Assembly (NCBI RefSeq): GCF_947499705.1
Contig: NZ_CANMPJ010000001.1
Location: 1,895,501 to 1,959,500, forward strand
Reading direction: 5' to 3'
DNA: 64,000 nucleotides
Source: an uncultured Erythrobacter sp.
GTDB taxonomy: Bacteria; Pseudomonadota; Alphaproteobacteria; Sphingomonadales; Sphingomonadaceae
In this document: positions 23,235 through 31,526 of the stretch, one piece after another
Numbering within the stretch: position 1 is the stretch's first letter
Layout: each line of letters opens with the position of its first letter
Notes under the pieces: model-generated
Seen by the model: only the letters and a program-made list of their open reading frames with translations
Database searches by the model: none
Told to the model about the DNA's origin: nothing
Translations under genes and position numbers: made by a program

Positions 23235-24800
23235 TTGCAGCAGAGACGCGTCGGCAATGCCCGGGTGAACTTCAGCAGCCTCATTATCGAAGGCGATGCC
23301 GGGCGCTATTCGATGGAGCCGAAGGTTCTCGAAGTGCTCGACGCGCTGATCGAGAGTCACGGCGAAGTCGTCAGCCGGGACAATCTGATCGACCGGGTGT
23401 GGGGCGTCGATTTCGGCGGGGATGAGAGGTTGTCGCGCGCGATCTCGCTGTTGCGCAAGGCGCTGGGCGACCGGCGCGGCGATCACCAGCATATCGAGAC
23501 AATATCCAAGCGCGGTTACCGCCTGATCGCGCCCGTCGATGATATTGCACCTTCAGGCGCCAGACCGACGCCGACACTCGACAACAAGTTGGCGATACTG
23601 CCCTTCGCCAATATCGGCGGCGATCCTGACAGTGCCTTTCTGGCCGAGGGGCTGTGCCTTGACCTGACCAACCTGCTGTCGCGTGTCCCCGAACAAAAGG
23701 TCGCCCCGCACAGCTCCGCGATCCAGTATCGGGAAAGCGAGCTTTCGGTGGTGAACATCGCGGGCGAACTGGGTGCGCGCTATGTGGTCAGCGGGGCGTT
23801 CCAGCGCAGCGACCGCGACATTCGCCTGCGCATCCAGCTGACCGATGCGGTGAGTGGCGATATCATCTGGTCAAACAAATACGACACAAGGCTCGATGCC
23901 TTCTTCGAGCTTCAGGATGACATCATCCGCTCGATCGCGACAACGATCAACAGCGAGCTGAGCGCTTCGGCGTTCAAAACGGTTCTTGATCGGCCTGACT
24001 TCAATCTTTCGGTCTATGAACATATTCAAGCGGCCGAGGCCGAGCGCTGGACTTACAACCGGGCGGCAGCCGAGCGGATCGTGGCGCATCTGAGGGCCGC
24101 GCTCGCAATCAAACACGACAATGTGATGGCCCTTGCCGGGTTGATCGGGCAACTGTCTCAAAACCTCGTAAGCCGATGGACAGATGACCCGGCGGCGACG
24201 GTCGCGGAAATCCAGCAACATCTGAAAAAAGCTCAGGCGATCGATCCCAACCATCCCGAAATTCTTTTGGCGGCGGGGATATGGGCCACCATGTCGGGTC
24301 GCCCTGACAATGCCGTACCCTATCTGGAGCGGGCAGCGGAGATAGACCCCAACAATCCGCATACACGGGCGCTCCTCGGCTGGCAGCGCTGCGCGCTCAA
24401 CAAGGATACTGCATCGATCGACCTTATCCGGTCGGCGGAACGGGACGCACCGCATCACCCCCGCTTTGCGATCTGGGCCCACTACCGAGGCAATGCCGAA
24501 TGTACGGTCAGCAATTTCGAGGCATCATTGGCGGCTTTTGAGGAAAGCAGGATACGCAACCCCAACTATTTCCTCAATCTCATCCTGCGCGCGCATCCCC
24601 TTGTTATGATGGGGTGCATGGATGAAGCCACCACAGCAATTCAAGAGGGGCTCAAGCTTGAGCCCGGCTATACGTTCGATCAGGCTGTGGCGAGGATCGA
24701 GCTGCATGCTTTTTGGCTGCCGCAGGGCTACACTACGGACAAGTTCATCGCCCTTTTGCGCCGAGCGTGGCCGGAACCAGCGGATGCGGCGGATCGATAA
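23235..24800 (+). CDS. Winged-helix (OmpR/CadC-type) regulator with TPR repeats
   Basis: A 521-residue protein. Residues 1-100 are an OmpR/CadC-type winged helix (SMEPKVLEVLDALIESHGEVVSRDNLIDRVWG, ISLLRKALGD, HIETISKRGYRLI). Residues 115-250 resemble the adenylate-cyclase-associated/TolB-like domain (LAILPFANIGGDPDSAFLAEGL, GARYVVSGAFQRSDRDIRLRIQLTDAVSGDIIW). Residues 265-500 are TPR repeats. No TM helix is visible, unlike CadC or ToxR. TTG is the start because AAAGGAC lies 7 bases upstream. It may control the divergent urcA-type gene (inference). Confidence 0.88.
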   Translation: MQQRRVGNARVNFSSLIIEGDAGRYSMEPKVLEVLDALIESHGEVVSRDNLIDRVWGVDFGGDERLSRAISLLRKALGDRRGDHQHIETISKRGYRLIAPVDDIAPSGARPTPTLDNKLAILPFANIGGDPDSAFLAEGLCLDLTNLLSRVPEQKVAPHSSAIQYRESELSVVNIAGELGARYVVSGAFQRSDRDIRLRIQLTDAVSGDIIWSNKYDTRLDAFFELQDDIIRSIATTINSELSASAFKTVLDRPDFNLSVYEHIQAAEAERWTYNRAAAERIVAHLRAALAIKHDNVMALAGLIGQLSQNLVSRWTDDPAATVAEIQQHLKKAQAIDPNHPEILLAAGIWATMSGRPDNAVPYLERAAEIDPNNPHTRALLGWQRCALNKDTASIDLIRSAERDAPHHPRFAIWAHYRGNAECTVSNFEASLAAFEESRIRNPNYFLNLILRAHPLVMMGCMDEATTAIQEGLKLEPGYTFDQAVARIELHAFWLPQGYTTDKFIALLRRAWPEPADAADR

Positions 24801-25285
24801 TCTGGCATTGGGCCGAGAAGGTATGGGCCTTGTGATAATCTGGCAGAAGTTCGGATGGCCTACGATGGCTAAGCCCCATTCCGGAACCGACGGTTCCAGC
24901 CGTCAATTTACGGTGGTTTAGCGCAGCGGGCGTCCGAGGCTGAACGCGACGGACCACGATCCGCACGCGCCGTCCCCGTTTTCCTACTTCCCCTGCCCCC
25001 GCTATCGTCGCATCGGCTCTTTCAATTCGTCGATCCCACCGCTGTTTCAAGTTGGAGAAGTGTCAACTTCGCCTCTCGCGCCAATTCTCGCTTAAAAACA
25101 GCGGCCTAACTCAGAAACCAGCCATGAAATCCGCCTGACAGCCTGTCAATTGTGTCAACTTCGCCGCGCCCTGCCCTCACCCTCACAAAAAGCTCACAAA
25201 GCCTGTAACCGCCCGCACGTCGTCCGCGAACACTTCATGACTCGTCGGCAGCCTCGCCGATGAACACCATTGGAGTACTAAGTAC
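24801..25285. other. Intergenic region with two GTGTCAACTTCG motifs
   Basis: About 485 bases without a credible gene. The 12-base motif GTGTCAACTTCG occurs at 25060-25071 and 25152-25163. It also occurs twice in the intergenic region near 58119-58202 (once with one change). The first copy sits in GAAGTGTCAACTTC, an inverted repeat. The stretch presumably contains the promoter of the thioredoxin gene. Confidence 0.55.
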
Positions 25286-25687
25286 ATGTTTCGCCTCTTC
25301 ACCCTTATCGCAGCCATCGGCGCGCTTGTTGTCGGCGCCATGCAGCTTTCCGCGCAGTCAAGCGCGTCCGGTTGGCAGACCTATAACGAAGCCGAGTTCG
25401 TGATGGCGCAAGGCAAGGGCAAGACCATTGTGGTCGATGTCTATGCCGATTGGTGCCCGACCTGCCGCGCGCAGGCGCCGATCCTCGATGAACTGCGCAA
25501 AGAACGCCAGAACGGCAACACGCTGTTCGTGAAGGTTAATTTCGATGACGAGAAAGCGTTTCTGCGCCGCCACCGCGTCCCGCGCCAGTCGACCGTACTG
25601 GTGTTCAAGGGCAAGAAGGAAGTCGCCCGTTCGATCGCTCAGACCAACCGTAGCGCCCTGCGTAGCGCGGTGCTGAACGCGCTCTAA
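25286..25687 (+). CDS. Thioredoxin family periplasmic protein
   Basis: A 133-residue protein with an N-terminal signal/anchor helix (LFTLIAAIGALVVGAMQLSAQ) and a thioredoxin fold. VDVYADWCPTCRAQAPIL carries the redox CxxC (CPTC) near residues 58-61. The cis-Pro region is VPRQSTVLVF. It probably receives electrons from the CcdA-like protein encoded next and reduces periplasmic disulfides, resembling the C-terminal domain of DsbD as a separate protein. GGAG is upstream. The spacing to the next gene is 33 bases. Confidence 0.9.
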   Translation: MFRLFTLIAAIGALVVGAMQLSAQSSASGWQTYNEAEFVMAQGKGKTIVVDVYADWCPTCRAQAPILDELRKERQNGNTLFVKVNFDDEKAFLRRHRVPRQSTVLVFKGKKEVARSIAQTNRSALRSAVLNAL

Positions 25688-25720
25688 GCGCGCTTTCCTC
25701 TCGGTCAGGCTAACCCCATC

Positions 25721-26440
25721 ATGCTCGGCAGCATTGCCCTCTCTTTCGTCGCGGGCCTCGTGACGATCCTCAACCCCTGCGTGTTGCCGCTGGTGCCGAT
25801 ACTGGTCGCCTCGGCACTGGGTAAGAGCCGCATCGGCCCGCTGGCGCTGGCTGCCGGGCTGGTGACAAGCTTCACGCTGTTCGGCTTCACGGTGATCGCG
25901 TTCGGCTATTCGCTCGGGATCAACGAACAACTGGTGCGGACGCTGGCGGGCGGACTGTTGGCAGTGGCGGGCGTGGTCCTGCTGGTGCCGCAAGCACAGG
26001 CGGCGCTGTCGGCGGCGGCGGCTCCGATTGCAAATGCGGGCAACAGGCGGCTCGCGCAGATCAGCGGAGACGGTGCTGGCGGACAATACGCGATTGGCCT
26101 GCTGCTCGGGCTGGTCTGGGCTCCGTGTGTCGGGCCGACCTTGGGCGTGGCGATTGCGGCAGCGAGCACGGGCGAGAACCTGCTCAGCAGCTTCGTGATT
26201 TTCCTCGTCTTCGGGCTGGGCGTGGCGACCTCGATCCTCGCCTTCGCCTATGGCTCACGCAAGGCGCTGGGTGAACGCCGCACGGTGCTTCAGACGCTGG
26301 CGAAGTATGGCAAGCCTCTGTTCGGAGCGGCGTTGCTGGTGGTGGGTCTGATGGTGCTGACTGGATTCGACAAGGTGATCGAGATCGCCCTGCTTGATAC
26401 GCTGCCACAGGGTCTCATCGAGTTCACAACGCGTTTTTGA
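25721..26440 (+). CDS. CcdA/DsbD-type membrane electron transporter
   Basis: A 239-residue membrane protein with six predicted helices. The first has NPCVLPLVPI and the fourth GLVWAPCVGPTLG, the paired Cys-Pro motifs of the CcdA/DsbD transmembrane domain. It carries electrons from cytoplasmic thioredoxin across the membrane to a periplasmic thioredoxin-like partner, most likely the product of the upstream gene. Hydrophobicity, length and Cys positions fit CcdA. There is no cytochrome c gene nearby, so it may be general rather than cytochrome-specific. Confidence 0.92.
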   Translation: MLGSIALSFVAGLVTILNPCVLPLVPILVASALGKSRIGPLALAAGLVTSFTLFGFTVIAFGYSLGINEQLVRTLAGGLLAVAGVVLLVPQAQAALSAAAAPIANAGNRRLAQISGDGAGGQYAIGLLLGLVWAPCVGPTLGVAIAAASTGENLLSSFVIFLVFGLGVATSILAFAYGSRKALGERRTVLQTLAKYGKPLFGAALLVVGLMVLTGFDKVIEIALLDTLPQGLIEFTTRF

Positions 26441-26538
26441 TCCGCCCACCCCCTTTCCTACCTCCCCTCGATCCGCCACATTTGGTGCTGGGATCGCAAC
26501 CGGGGGCCGAGTCGTCCCGCGTCATTGGAGGGAAAGTG

Positions 26539-26922
26539 ATGAGCGAAGGACCACGCGTAACCGGATTGGGCGGCATCTTCTATGTCGCCGCAGACCCCGA
26601 AGCGACCCGGGCCTGGTATCGCGACATGCTAGGTGTAGACGGAACATACGGCCCGCAATTCGCCTGGGCCGACGATCCGAAAGAAAACCCCTATTCACTG
26701 GTCAGCCATTTCGCCGACGACAAGTACATCCAGCCGGGCAAAGGCGGGTTCATGATCAACCTTCGCGTGGTCGATCTCGATGGCTTTTGCGAGCAGCTCA
26801 AGGAAAAGGACGTCGAAGTGCTCGACACCGCCGATGAAGGCTATGGCAAATTCGCCTGGATCCTTGACCCTAATGGCGTGAAAATCGAGCTCTGGGAACA
26901 AGTCGCCGACGAATTGCCCTGA
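26539..26922 (+). CDS. VOC (glyoxalase/bleomycin resistance) superfamily protein
   Basis: A 127-residue protein. GGIFYVAADPEATRAWYRDMLGV is the typical first betaalphabeta module, and FAWILDPNGVKIELWEQ the C-terminal metal-ligand Glu module. It may be a metal-dependent lyase, isomerase or dioxygenase, or merely a binding protein; the substrate is unknown. The ATG at 26539 follows GGAGGGAAAGTG; an upstream in-frame start at 26437 overlaps the preceding stop and is less likely. Confidence 0.88.
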   Translation: MSEGPRVTGLGGIFYVAADPEATRAWYRDMLGVDGTYGPQFAWADDPKENPYSLVSHFADDKYIQPGKGGFMINLRVVDLDGFCEQLKEKDVEVLDTADEGYGKFAWILDPNGVKIELWEQVADELP

Positions 26923-27049
26923 ACGCTGTGCCAAGGCCAAGACGCTGACCGCGCTTTTGGCACGGAATATCCCGTAATGCTGCGGTAAGACTTGGTTAAC
27001 GCTGAGAGTTCCCGGTCCGTTAACCAAATTCACGCAATAGTCCTTAGGT

Positions 27050-27793
27050 ATGAAACGCCTCAGGAATCTTCAGGTCTTGCCGATCCTCGCCGGTGCGCTT
27101 GCGCTGGCCGGTTGCGGCGGCATCATCCCTACCGGGAAAGCACCAAGCTCGGGCACAGCTAGCAGCGCGAGCACTGGCAGCAACACGTCGCGGGTCAGCT
27201 TGCCCCCAATCCGGCGAGTGGCGTCGACGCCGCAGCGTGCGGCCATCAGTTCGGGGGACATGCAGTGCATCGCCCAGTTGAACGCCGCCGGTGCGCGCTT
27301 CGATCCGATCCCCGACACCTACGCCGCGCCGGGCTGCAACAAGCTGGGAACGGTGCAATTGTCCGCATTGTCAGGCGACCAAGGCCTGTTCGGGATCAGC
27401 AATGTCGGTCCGCTGCAATGCAAGACTGCGAACACATTTAGCGCCTGGATCCGGTTCGGCGTTGACCGCGCAGCACGCGAAATCCTCGGCAGCCCGCTCA
27501 AGCGGGTTGAGACGATGGGCAGCTACGCCTGCCGCAATGTCGCGGGGACCGAGCGCCGCTCTGCCCATGCCCGCGCAGAGGCAGTCGATGTCTCAGGCTT
27601 TGTGCTCGAGGATGGTCGCCGGATCGTGCTCAAATCGGATTGGGATGGCGGAAGCGCGGCAGAGCGCGAATTCCTGCGTGTGGTGCACAAGAGCGCCTGC
27701 AAGCGCTTCGGCACGGTTCTCGGCCCGGACTACAATTCGGCGCATGAAGATCACTTCCATCTCGAAGGAACCGGCGCAAAGTTCTGCCGCTAA
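27050..27793 (+). CDS. Extensin-like family lipoprotein
   Basis: A 247-residue protein with a lipoprotein signal (ILAGALALAGCGG, Cys22) and a Ser/Thr-rich linker. The extensin-like C-terminal domain spans residues 75-247. RRSAHARAEAVDVSGF holds the His and Asp, and YNSAHEDHFHLE the HxxHxH-type end. These motifs recall the Zn-binding site of LAS/D-Ala-D-Ala metallopeptidases, so a cell-wall role is plausible, but activity in this family is not established. The gene stands alone. A sequence rich in Cys (5-6) suggests disulfides. Confidence 0.9.
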   Translation: MKRLRNLQVLPILAGALALAGCGGIIPTGKAPSSGTASSASTGSNTSRVSLPPIRRVASTPQRAAISSGDMQCIAQLNAAGARFDPIPDTYAAPGCNKLGTVQLSALSGDQGLFGISNVGPLQCKTANTFSAWIRFGVDRAAREILGSPLKRVETMGSYACRNVAGTERRSAHARAEAVDVSGFVLEDGRRIVLKSDWDGGSAAEREFLRVVHKSACKRFGTVLGPDYNSAHEDHFHLEGTGAKFCR

Positions 27794-27919
27794 GCGATTT
27801 TCACCACCAACACGTTGGCAAAAAGTCGGCCTCGCCACTGCGCTGGGAATGCGCGATTGACGAGGCCCTTAGTCTTTTGGGTCGCTGGCCAACCGAAGCT
27901 GACCGCTTGGACAGGCCGC

Positions 27920-28555
27920 TTATGCGCGGATCTTTGGCACTGTGTTTTGATCTTCCAGCGCGGCTTCAAGCTTTAGCCGTACCGCCTCGGCAGCGTGCCT
28001 AGCGCCGAGCTTATTCATCATGTTGGCACGGTGGATCTCAACCGTCCGCGGGCTGATTTCGAGCTCGCGAGCAATTACCTTGTTGCTGCTACCCTCAGAG
28101 AGCCAATCGAGCACTTCTCGCTCCCGCTGTGAAAGACTTGAAATCCGATCACGCGCTTCGATCATCTTGCGGCGTGCTTCTCCAAACTCCTCAGCTTCCT
28201 TGGCAATTCTGGTGAGACATCGATTGAACCGATCGGGATCGAGCGGCAGAGAAAGATAGTCGAGTGCCCCAGCTTTTATCGCTTCGACGATCCGCGTTGG
28301 ACGCGGCTGCGCATCAACTGCGATCAGCGGCAACCAGATACCCAAGCGGGTTAGGCGCTCCAGCGCCGTGGACACTCCACCATCCTCGATCGTGTCGCGA
28401 GCGATGATGATTCCTTCTCGCGGCGGGTGCACCGATAATTCCGATAGATCTCCGTACACTTCTGCATGGTGACCTAGTGAGAACCCGACCCTGGCCAATT
28501 CGGCGCGATGCCGACTTGAGGAGTCAATGAAGTGAAGCGTTGCTTTGCGTAACAT
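27920..28555 (-). CDS. LuxR/FixJ-type response regulator with a degenerate receiver
   Basis: A 211-residue protein. The N-terminal receiver (residues 1-120) keeps a likely phospho-acceptor position in IIIARDTIEDGG (Asp54). It has only one acidic residue at the start (FIDSS), lacks the Thr/Ser of beta4 (PLIAVDAQ) and replaces the conserved Lys with Leu (YLSLPLD). The C-terminal LuxR HTH spans residues 140-200 (LSQREREVLDWLSEGSSNKVIARELEISPRTVEIHR). It is a FixJ-like activator that may work without phosphorylation (inference). No histidine kinase is adjacent. Confidence 0.9.
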   Translation of the reverse strand: MLRKATLHFIDSSSRHRAELARVGFSLGHHAEVYGDLSELSVHPPREGIIIARDTIEDGGVSTALERLTRLGIWLPLIAVDAQPRPTRIVEAIKAGALDYLSLPLDPDRFNRCLTRIAKEAEEFGEARRKMIEARDRISSLSQREREVLDWLSEGSSNKVIARELEISPRTVEIHRANMMNKLGARHAAEAVRLKLEAALEDQNTVPKIRA

Positions 28556-28733
28556 GCTTAACGGATGGACAGAAATTCCCGCGAATACACGTCAGACCTC
28601 CCCCGAAACGGAGCAATGTGTCGTTAACTCTTAGGAAAATCCCTGAAAAACCGGGAAAAACTACGGTCCAAAACGAACTTGACTATTGGATCACTCTACG
28701 GAGAATCACCCTTCGACCCGTCTCAGCAGAGCG

Positions 28734-29477
28734 CTATTTGGTCTTAAAGCTATAGTCGGGCAGCGAATGAAACGCGTTGCGCAGCGCTGCGCCCCACCCC
28801 GACGAGATTGCATCGAAATACGGATCGTCGTGCGTAACGCGGTGTTCGTGATGCGGTTCGAACTTGTCCTTCTCGATTATGAGCAGATCGAGCGGAAGAC
28901 CTACGGAGAGATTGGCTTTGAGCGTTGAGTCAAAGGAAACCATCAGCAGTTTGGTCGCGTCTTCAAAGCTCATGTCGCGATCATAGCCGCGAATGATAAT
29001 CGGGCGGCCATACTTGGTCTCCCCAATCTGAAAGAACGGCGTATCCCAACTGGCTTCGATGAAGTTGCCTTCCGGGTAGATCATGAACAGACGCGGCTCC
29101 ATGCCTTTGATCTGGCCGGCGACAATGATCGATGCGGTGAAGCGCCCTTTGCCGCGATCACCGTTCGATTTCTGGGCTTCTTCGATGGTCTTGCGCAGCA
29201 ACCGGCCGATTTCGGTGACGACATTGAACATGGTCTGGCCGTTGAGCAGAGTGGTCTCGCGCTCGTCCGGTTGCTTGGTGCGCTCTTCGAGCTGACTGAC
29301 GACCGCCTGGGTCGTCGCGAGATTGCCCGCGGTCATCACCGCGATCATGCGCTCACCCGGCACGTTCCAATGGAACATCTTGCGAAACACCGAGATATTG
29401 TCGACGCCCGAATTGGTGCGCGTGTCGCTCATCAGGACGAGGCCCTTATCGAGCACCATTCCAACACAGTACGTCAT
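28734..29477 (-). CDS. Anbu, proteasome-type protease (ancestral beta subunit)
   Basis: A 247-residue protein of the NTN-hydrolase fold. It starts MTYCVGMVLDKGLVLMSDTR, then TNSGVDNISVFRKMFHW and ERMIAVMTAGNLATTQAVVSQL, the hallmark of Anbu. After Met removal Thr is the N-terminal nucleophile. It forms large open rings in related species, and peptidase activity is weak or absent in assays. It is the last gene of the operon with transglutaminase, alpha-E and ATP-grasp genes, though a repeat of about 200 bases separates it from the transglutaminase. GGAGAATCG precedes the ATG. Confidence 0.95.
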   Translation of the reverse strand: MTYCVGMVLDKGLVLMSDTRTNSGVDNISVFRKMFHWNVPGERMIAVMTAGNLATTQAVVSQLEERTKQPDERETTLLNGQTMFNVVTEIGRLLRKTIEEAQKSNGDRGKGRFTASIIVAGQIKGMEPRLFMIYPEGNFIEASWDTPFFQIGETKYGRPIIIRGYDRDMSFEDATKLLMVSFDSTLKANLSVGLPLDLLIIEKDKFEPHHEHRVTHDDPYFDAISSGWGAALRNAFHSLPDYSFKTK

Positions 29478-29531
29478 TTCGATTCTCCGCGAACAATTGC
29501 GCGTCGGCTAGCGGAGCTTTGCGGATAAGTC

Positions 29532-29737
29532 TTTTGTTTTCCGCACGCCATCCGGCGCGCGATATCCTTGCTCACGCGACCTAAAGGTCGCATCGCTGCG
29601 GGCGGGCGGTCGCCCTTGCGGCTGCTGCGCAGCCGTTTAATTCTTGGTCACGGCAGTCAAAGCGACCGCGCGCCGGCCGGTCAGGCCGTAGCCAAGCAGC
29701 GCGGATGCGCTGCGCCCGGCGCTTGAGGGCGCAAAAA
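29532..29737. repeat. Structured intergenic repeat inside the Anbu operon (copy 3)
   Basis: It begins TTTTGTTTTCCGCACGCCATCCGG-like and ends CTTGAGGGCGCAAAAA, mirroring both ends of the 2015-2273 copy. The core GGGCGGGCGGTCGCCCTTGCG is shared. It lies between the stop of the transglutaminase gene and the Anbu gene, about 55 bases before the Anbu start, so it may terminate or attenuate the transcript. Confidence 0.65.
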
Positions 29738-30553
29738 CTATTGCTCTTGGTGCTGTTCGACCGCGACGCCAACGGTCAGCCGCTGCTCGCTGGTTCCAAA
29801 GCTGATCCCAGTGACAGGCGAGGCGTCATTGTAGTCGCGCCCGGTGGCAACGCGGACATAGCGGGGGTCCGGGCTGATGCCGTTCGAAATGTCGAACCCA
29901 ACCCAGCCCAGCCCATCGATATGCGCCTCTGCCCACGCATGTGTGGCCTCTTGTTCGATCCTGTCGTTCATCATCAGATAGCCGCTGACATAGCGCGCGG
30001 GTATATCCGCCGCTCGGGCCGCGCCGATGAAGATGTGCGCGTGATCCTGACACACGCCGCTGCCATTCGCCGCGGCTTCCTCAGCGGTGGTGCTCGCTCC
30101 AGTCGTGCCGGTCTGGTAGCTGACCTCTTCGAGAATGCGCGCGGACAAGGCGTGCAGGTAATCAAGCTTTGCGCCGTCTTCAGGTCCGGGAATATCGCGA
30201 ACCAGTGCGCGCATCTTGGGTCCTGGTTTGGTCAACTTGGTCTGCCCCATGAAGCTCCAAAGTGGCATATGCCCCGAATGCCGCCCGATCACGCCGGAAT
30301 GATCCTCGGTTTCGACTGTCCCACTGCACGTTACCGTCACTTCCCGCGCGCCGGGCTCGACCGCGATAAGGGTGACCGTGTTGTAATTCTGATCTTCGTA
30401 CTCAAGCTCGGTCTGAGCGTTTTCATACGCCATTTGCCAATCAAGGATCTGCTGACCTTGCGTCTCTTTCGGCGTCAGCCGCAGTCGCTGCAGGCCGTGC
30501 ACCACCGGATCGGAGAAGGCGTAATGCGTGGTATGACGGATCGATAGTCTCAT
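29738..30553 (-). CDS. Transglutaminase-like cysteine protease of the Anbu operon
   Basis: A 271-residue protein. The N-terminal beta region (MRLSIRHTTHYAFSDPVVHG) is the usual transglutaminase-N domain. The catalytic triad is Cys in GSGVCQDHAH (near residue 168), His in ATHAWAEAHI and Asp in WVGFDISNG. In this context the enzyme is expected to act as a peptidase or amide-handling enzyme with the ATP-grasp protein. The stop abuts the repeat element. The start lies 12 bases after the alpha-E gene stop. Confidence 0.92.
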   Translation of the reverse strand: MRLSIRHTTHYAFSDPVVHGLQRLRLTPKETQGQQILDWQMAYENAQTELEYEDQNYNTVTLIAVEPGAREVTVTCSGTVETEDHSGVIGRHSGHMPLWSFMGQTKLTKPGPKMRALVRDIPGPEDGAKLDYLHALSARILEEVSYQTGTTGASTTAEEAAANGSGVCQDHAHIFIGAARAADIPARYVSGYLMMNDRIEQEATHAWAEAHIDGLGWVGFDISNGISPDPRYVRVATGRDYNDASPVTGISFGTSEQRLTVGVAVEQHQEQ

Positions 30554-30565
30554 CGTCGCTGCCCC

Positions 30566-31510
30566 CTAGGCGAGAAACCGGTAGTCTTCGCCAATGGCTT
30601 CGGCGATCGCCCCATTGCGGACCATGAAATCGACTAGGAACTCATGCAGCCCCTGTTCGAATATCTCCTCGACGGTGAAGTCGTTGATATGGATGTCGGC
30701 AGCCCGCATCAGCTCGTTGCAGCGCCCTTCTTGCCCATGCATCTTTGCCAGTTCCGCCAGGCTGGTGCGAAGTGCGCCGCGGCAGAATGCAAGGCTGCGC
30801 GGAAAGCGATCATCCAACACCAGAAATTCGACGATCCCGCGCGCATCGATGTTTCCGGCGTTGAGAAAAGTATAGGACCGAGCGCCCGCCACCGAGCGCA
30901 AGACCTGATCCCACTGCCCGCTATCAACGCTTGATCCGACATAAGAAAGCGAGGGGAGCAGCAGGTAGTATTTGAGGTCAAGGATACGCGCCGTACTCTC
31001 CGCCCGCTCCACAAATGTACCTGCACGGGCGAAGTGGAACGCTTCGTTGCGCAGCATTGAGCCGTCGAACGCGCCATGCACCTGCGTGCCTGCGCGCCTG
31101 ATCGTCGCCAGAACATCGCCGACCGAGACTTGCCCCACCGGGCGGGCCAGCTTTGTGTCGAGAGCCATCCAACTTTCATTGACTGCTTCCCAAACTTCGC
31201 TGGAGATATTGGTACGGGCTACGCGGGCATTCTGCCGCACAGCGCCGAACATCTCGCGGACATTGGCCGGATTGCCCTTGTCGCGCAGCATGAAGTTCCA
31301 GACCTGATTGCCTTCGTATCCCTCATTCTCCGCTTCGTAGGCTGCGCGCTGGCCAGAGGTTGCGATGACCGAGCGCCACTCTTCCTTTGCGGTTGCGACA
31401 TCTCTTGTCAGCGCCATCCGCAGCCCGGCCTCAAGCAGTCGCGCCGTATTCTCCGCCCGCTCAAGATAGCGGAACATCCAGAACAGTCCGTTTGCGGTTC
31501 TACCTAACAT
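30566..31510 (-). CDS. Alpha-E domain protein
   Basis: A 314-residue, mostly helical protein: MLGRTANGLFWMFRYLERAENTARLLEAGLRM at the start and FARAGTFVERAESTARILDLKYY in the middle. These repeated E-R-A-E/S-T-A-R-L helices define the alpha-E domain. It is found almost always beside circularly permuted ATP-grasp and transglutaminase genes; its role is not known, possibly a scaffold or substrate. AGAGGACC precedes the ATG, and the gap from the upstream gene is 16 bases. Confidence 0.93.
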   Translation of the reverse strand: MLGRTANGLFWMFRYLERAENTARLLEAGLRMALTRDVATAKEEWRSVIATSGQRAAYEAENEGYEGNQVWNFMLRDKGNPANVREMFGAVRQNARVARTNISSEVWEAVNESWMALDTKLARPVGQVSVGDVLATIRRAGTQVHGAFDGSMLRNEAFHFARAGTFVERAESTARILDLKYYLLLPSLSYVGSSVDSGQWDQVLRSVAGARSYTFLNAGNIDARGIVEFLVLDDRFPRSLAFCRGALRTSLAELAKMHGQEGRCNELMRAADIHINDFTVEEIFEQGLHEFLVDFMVRNGAIAEAIGEDYRFLA

Positions 31511-31526
31511 GATGGTCCTCTGGGCA

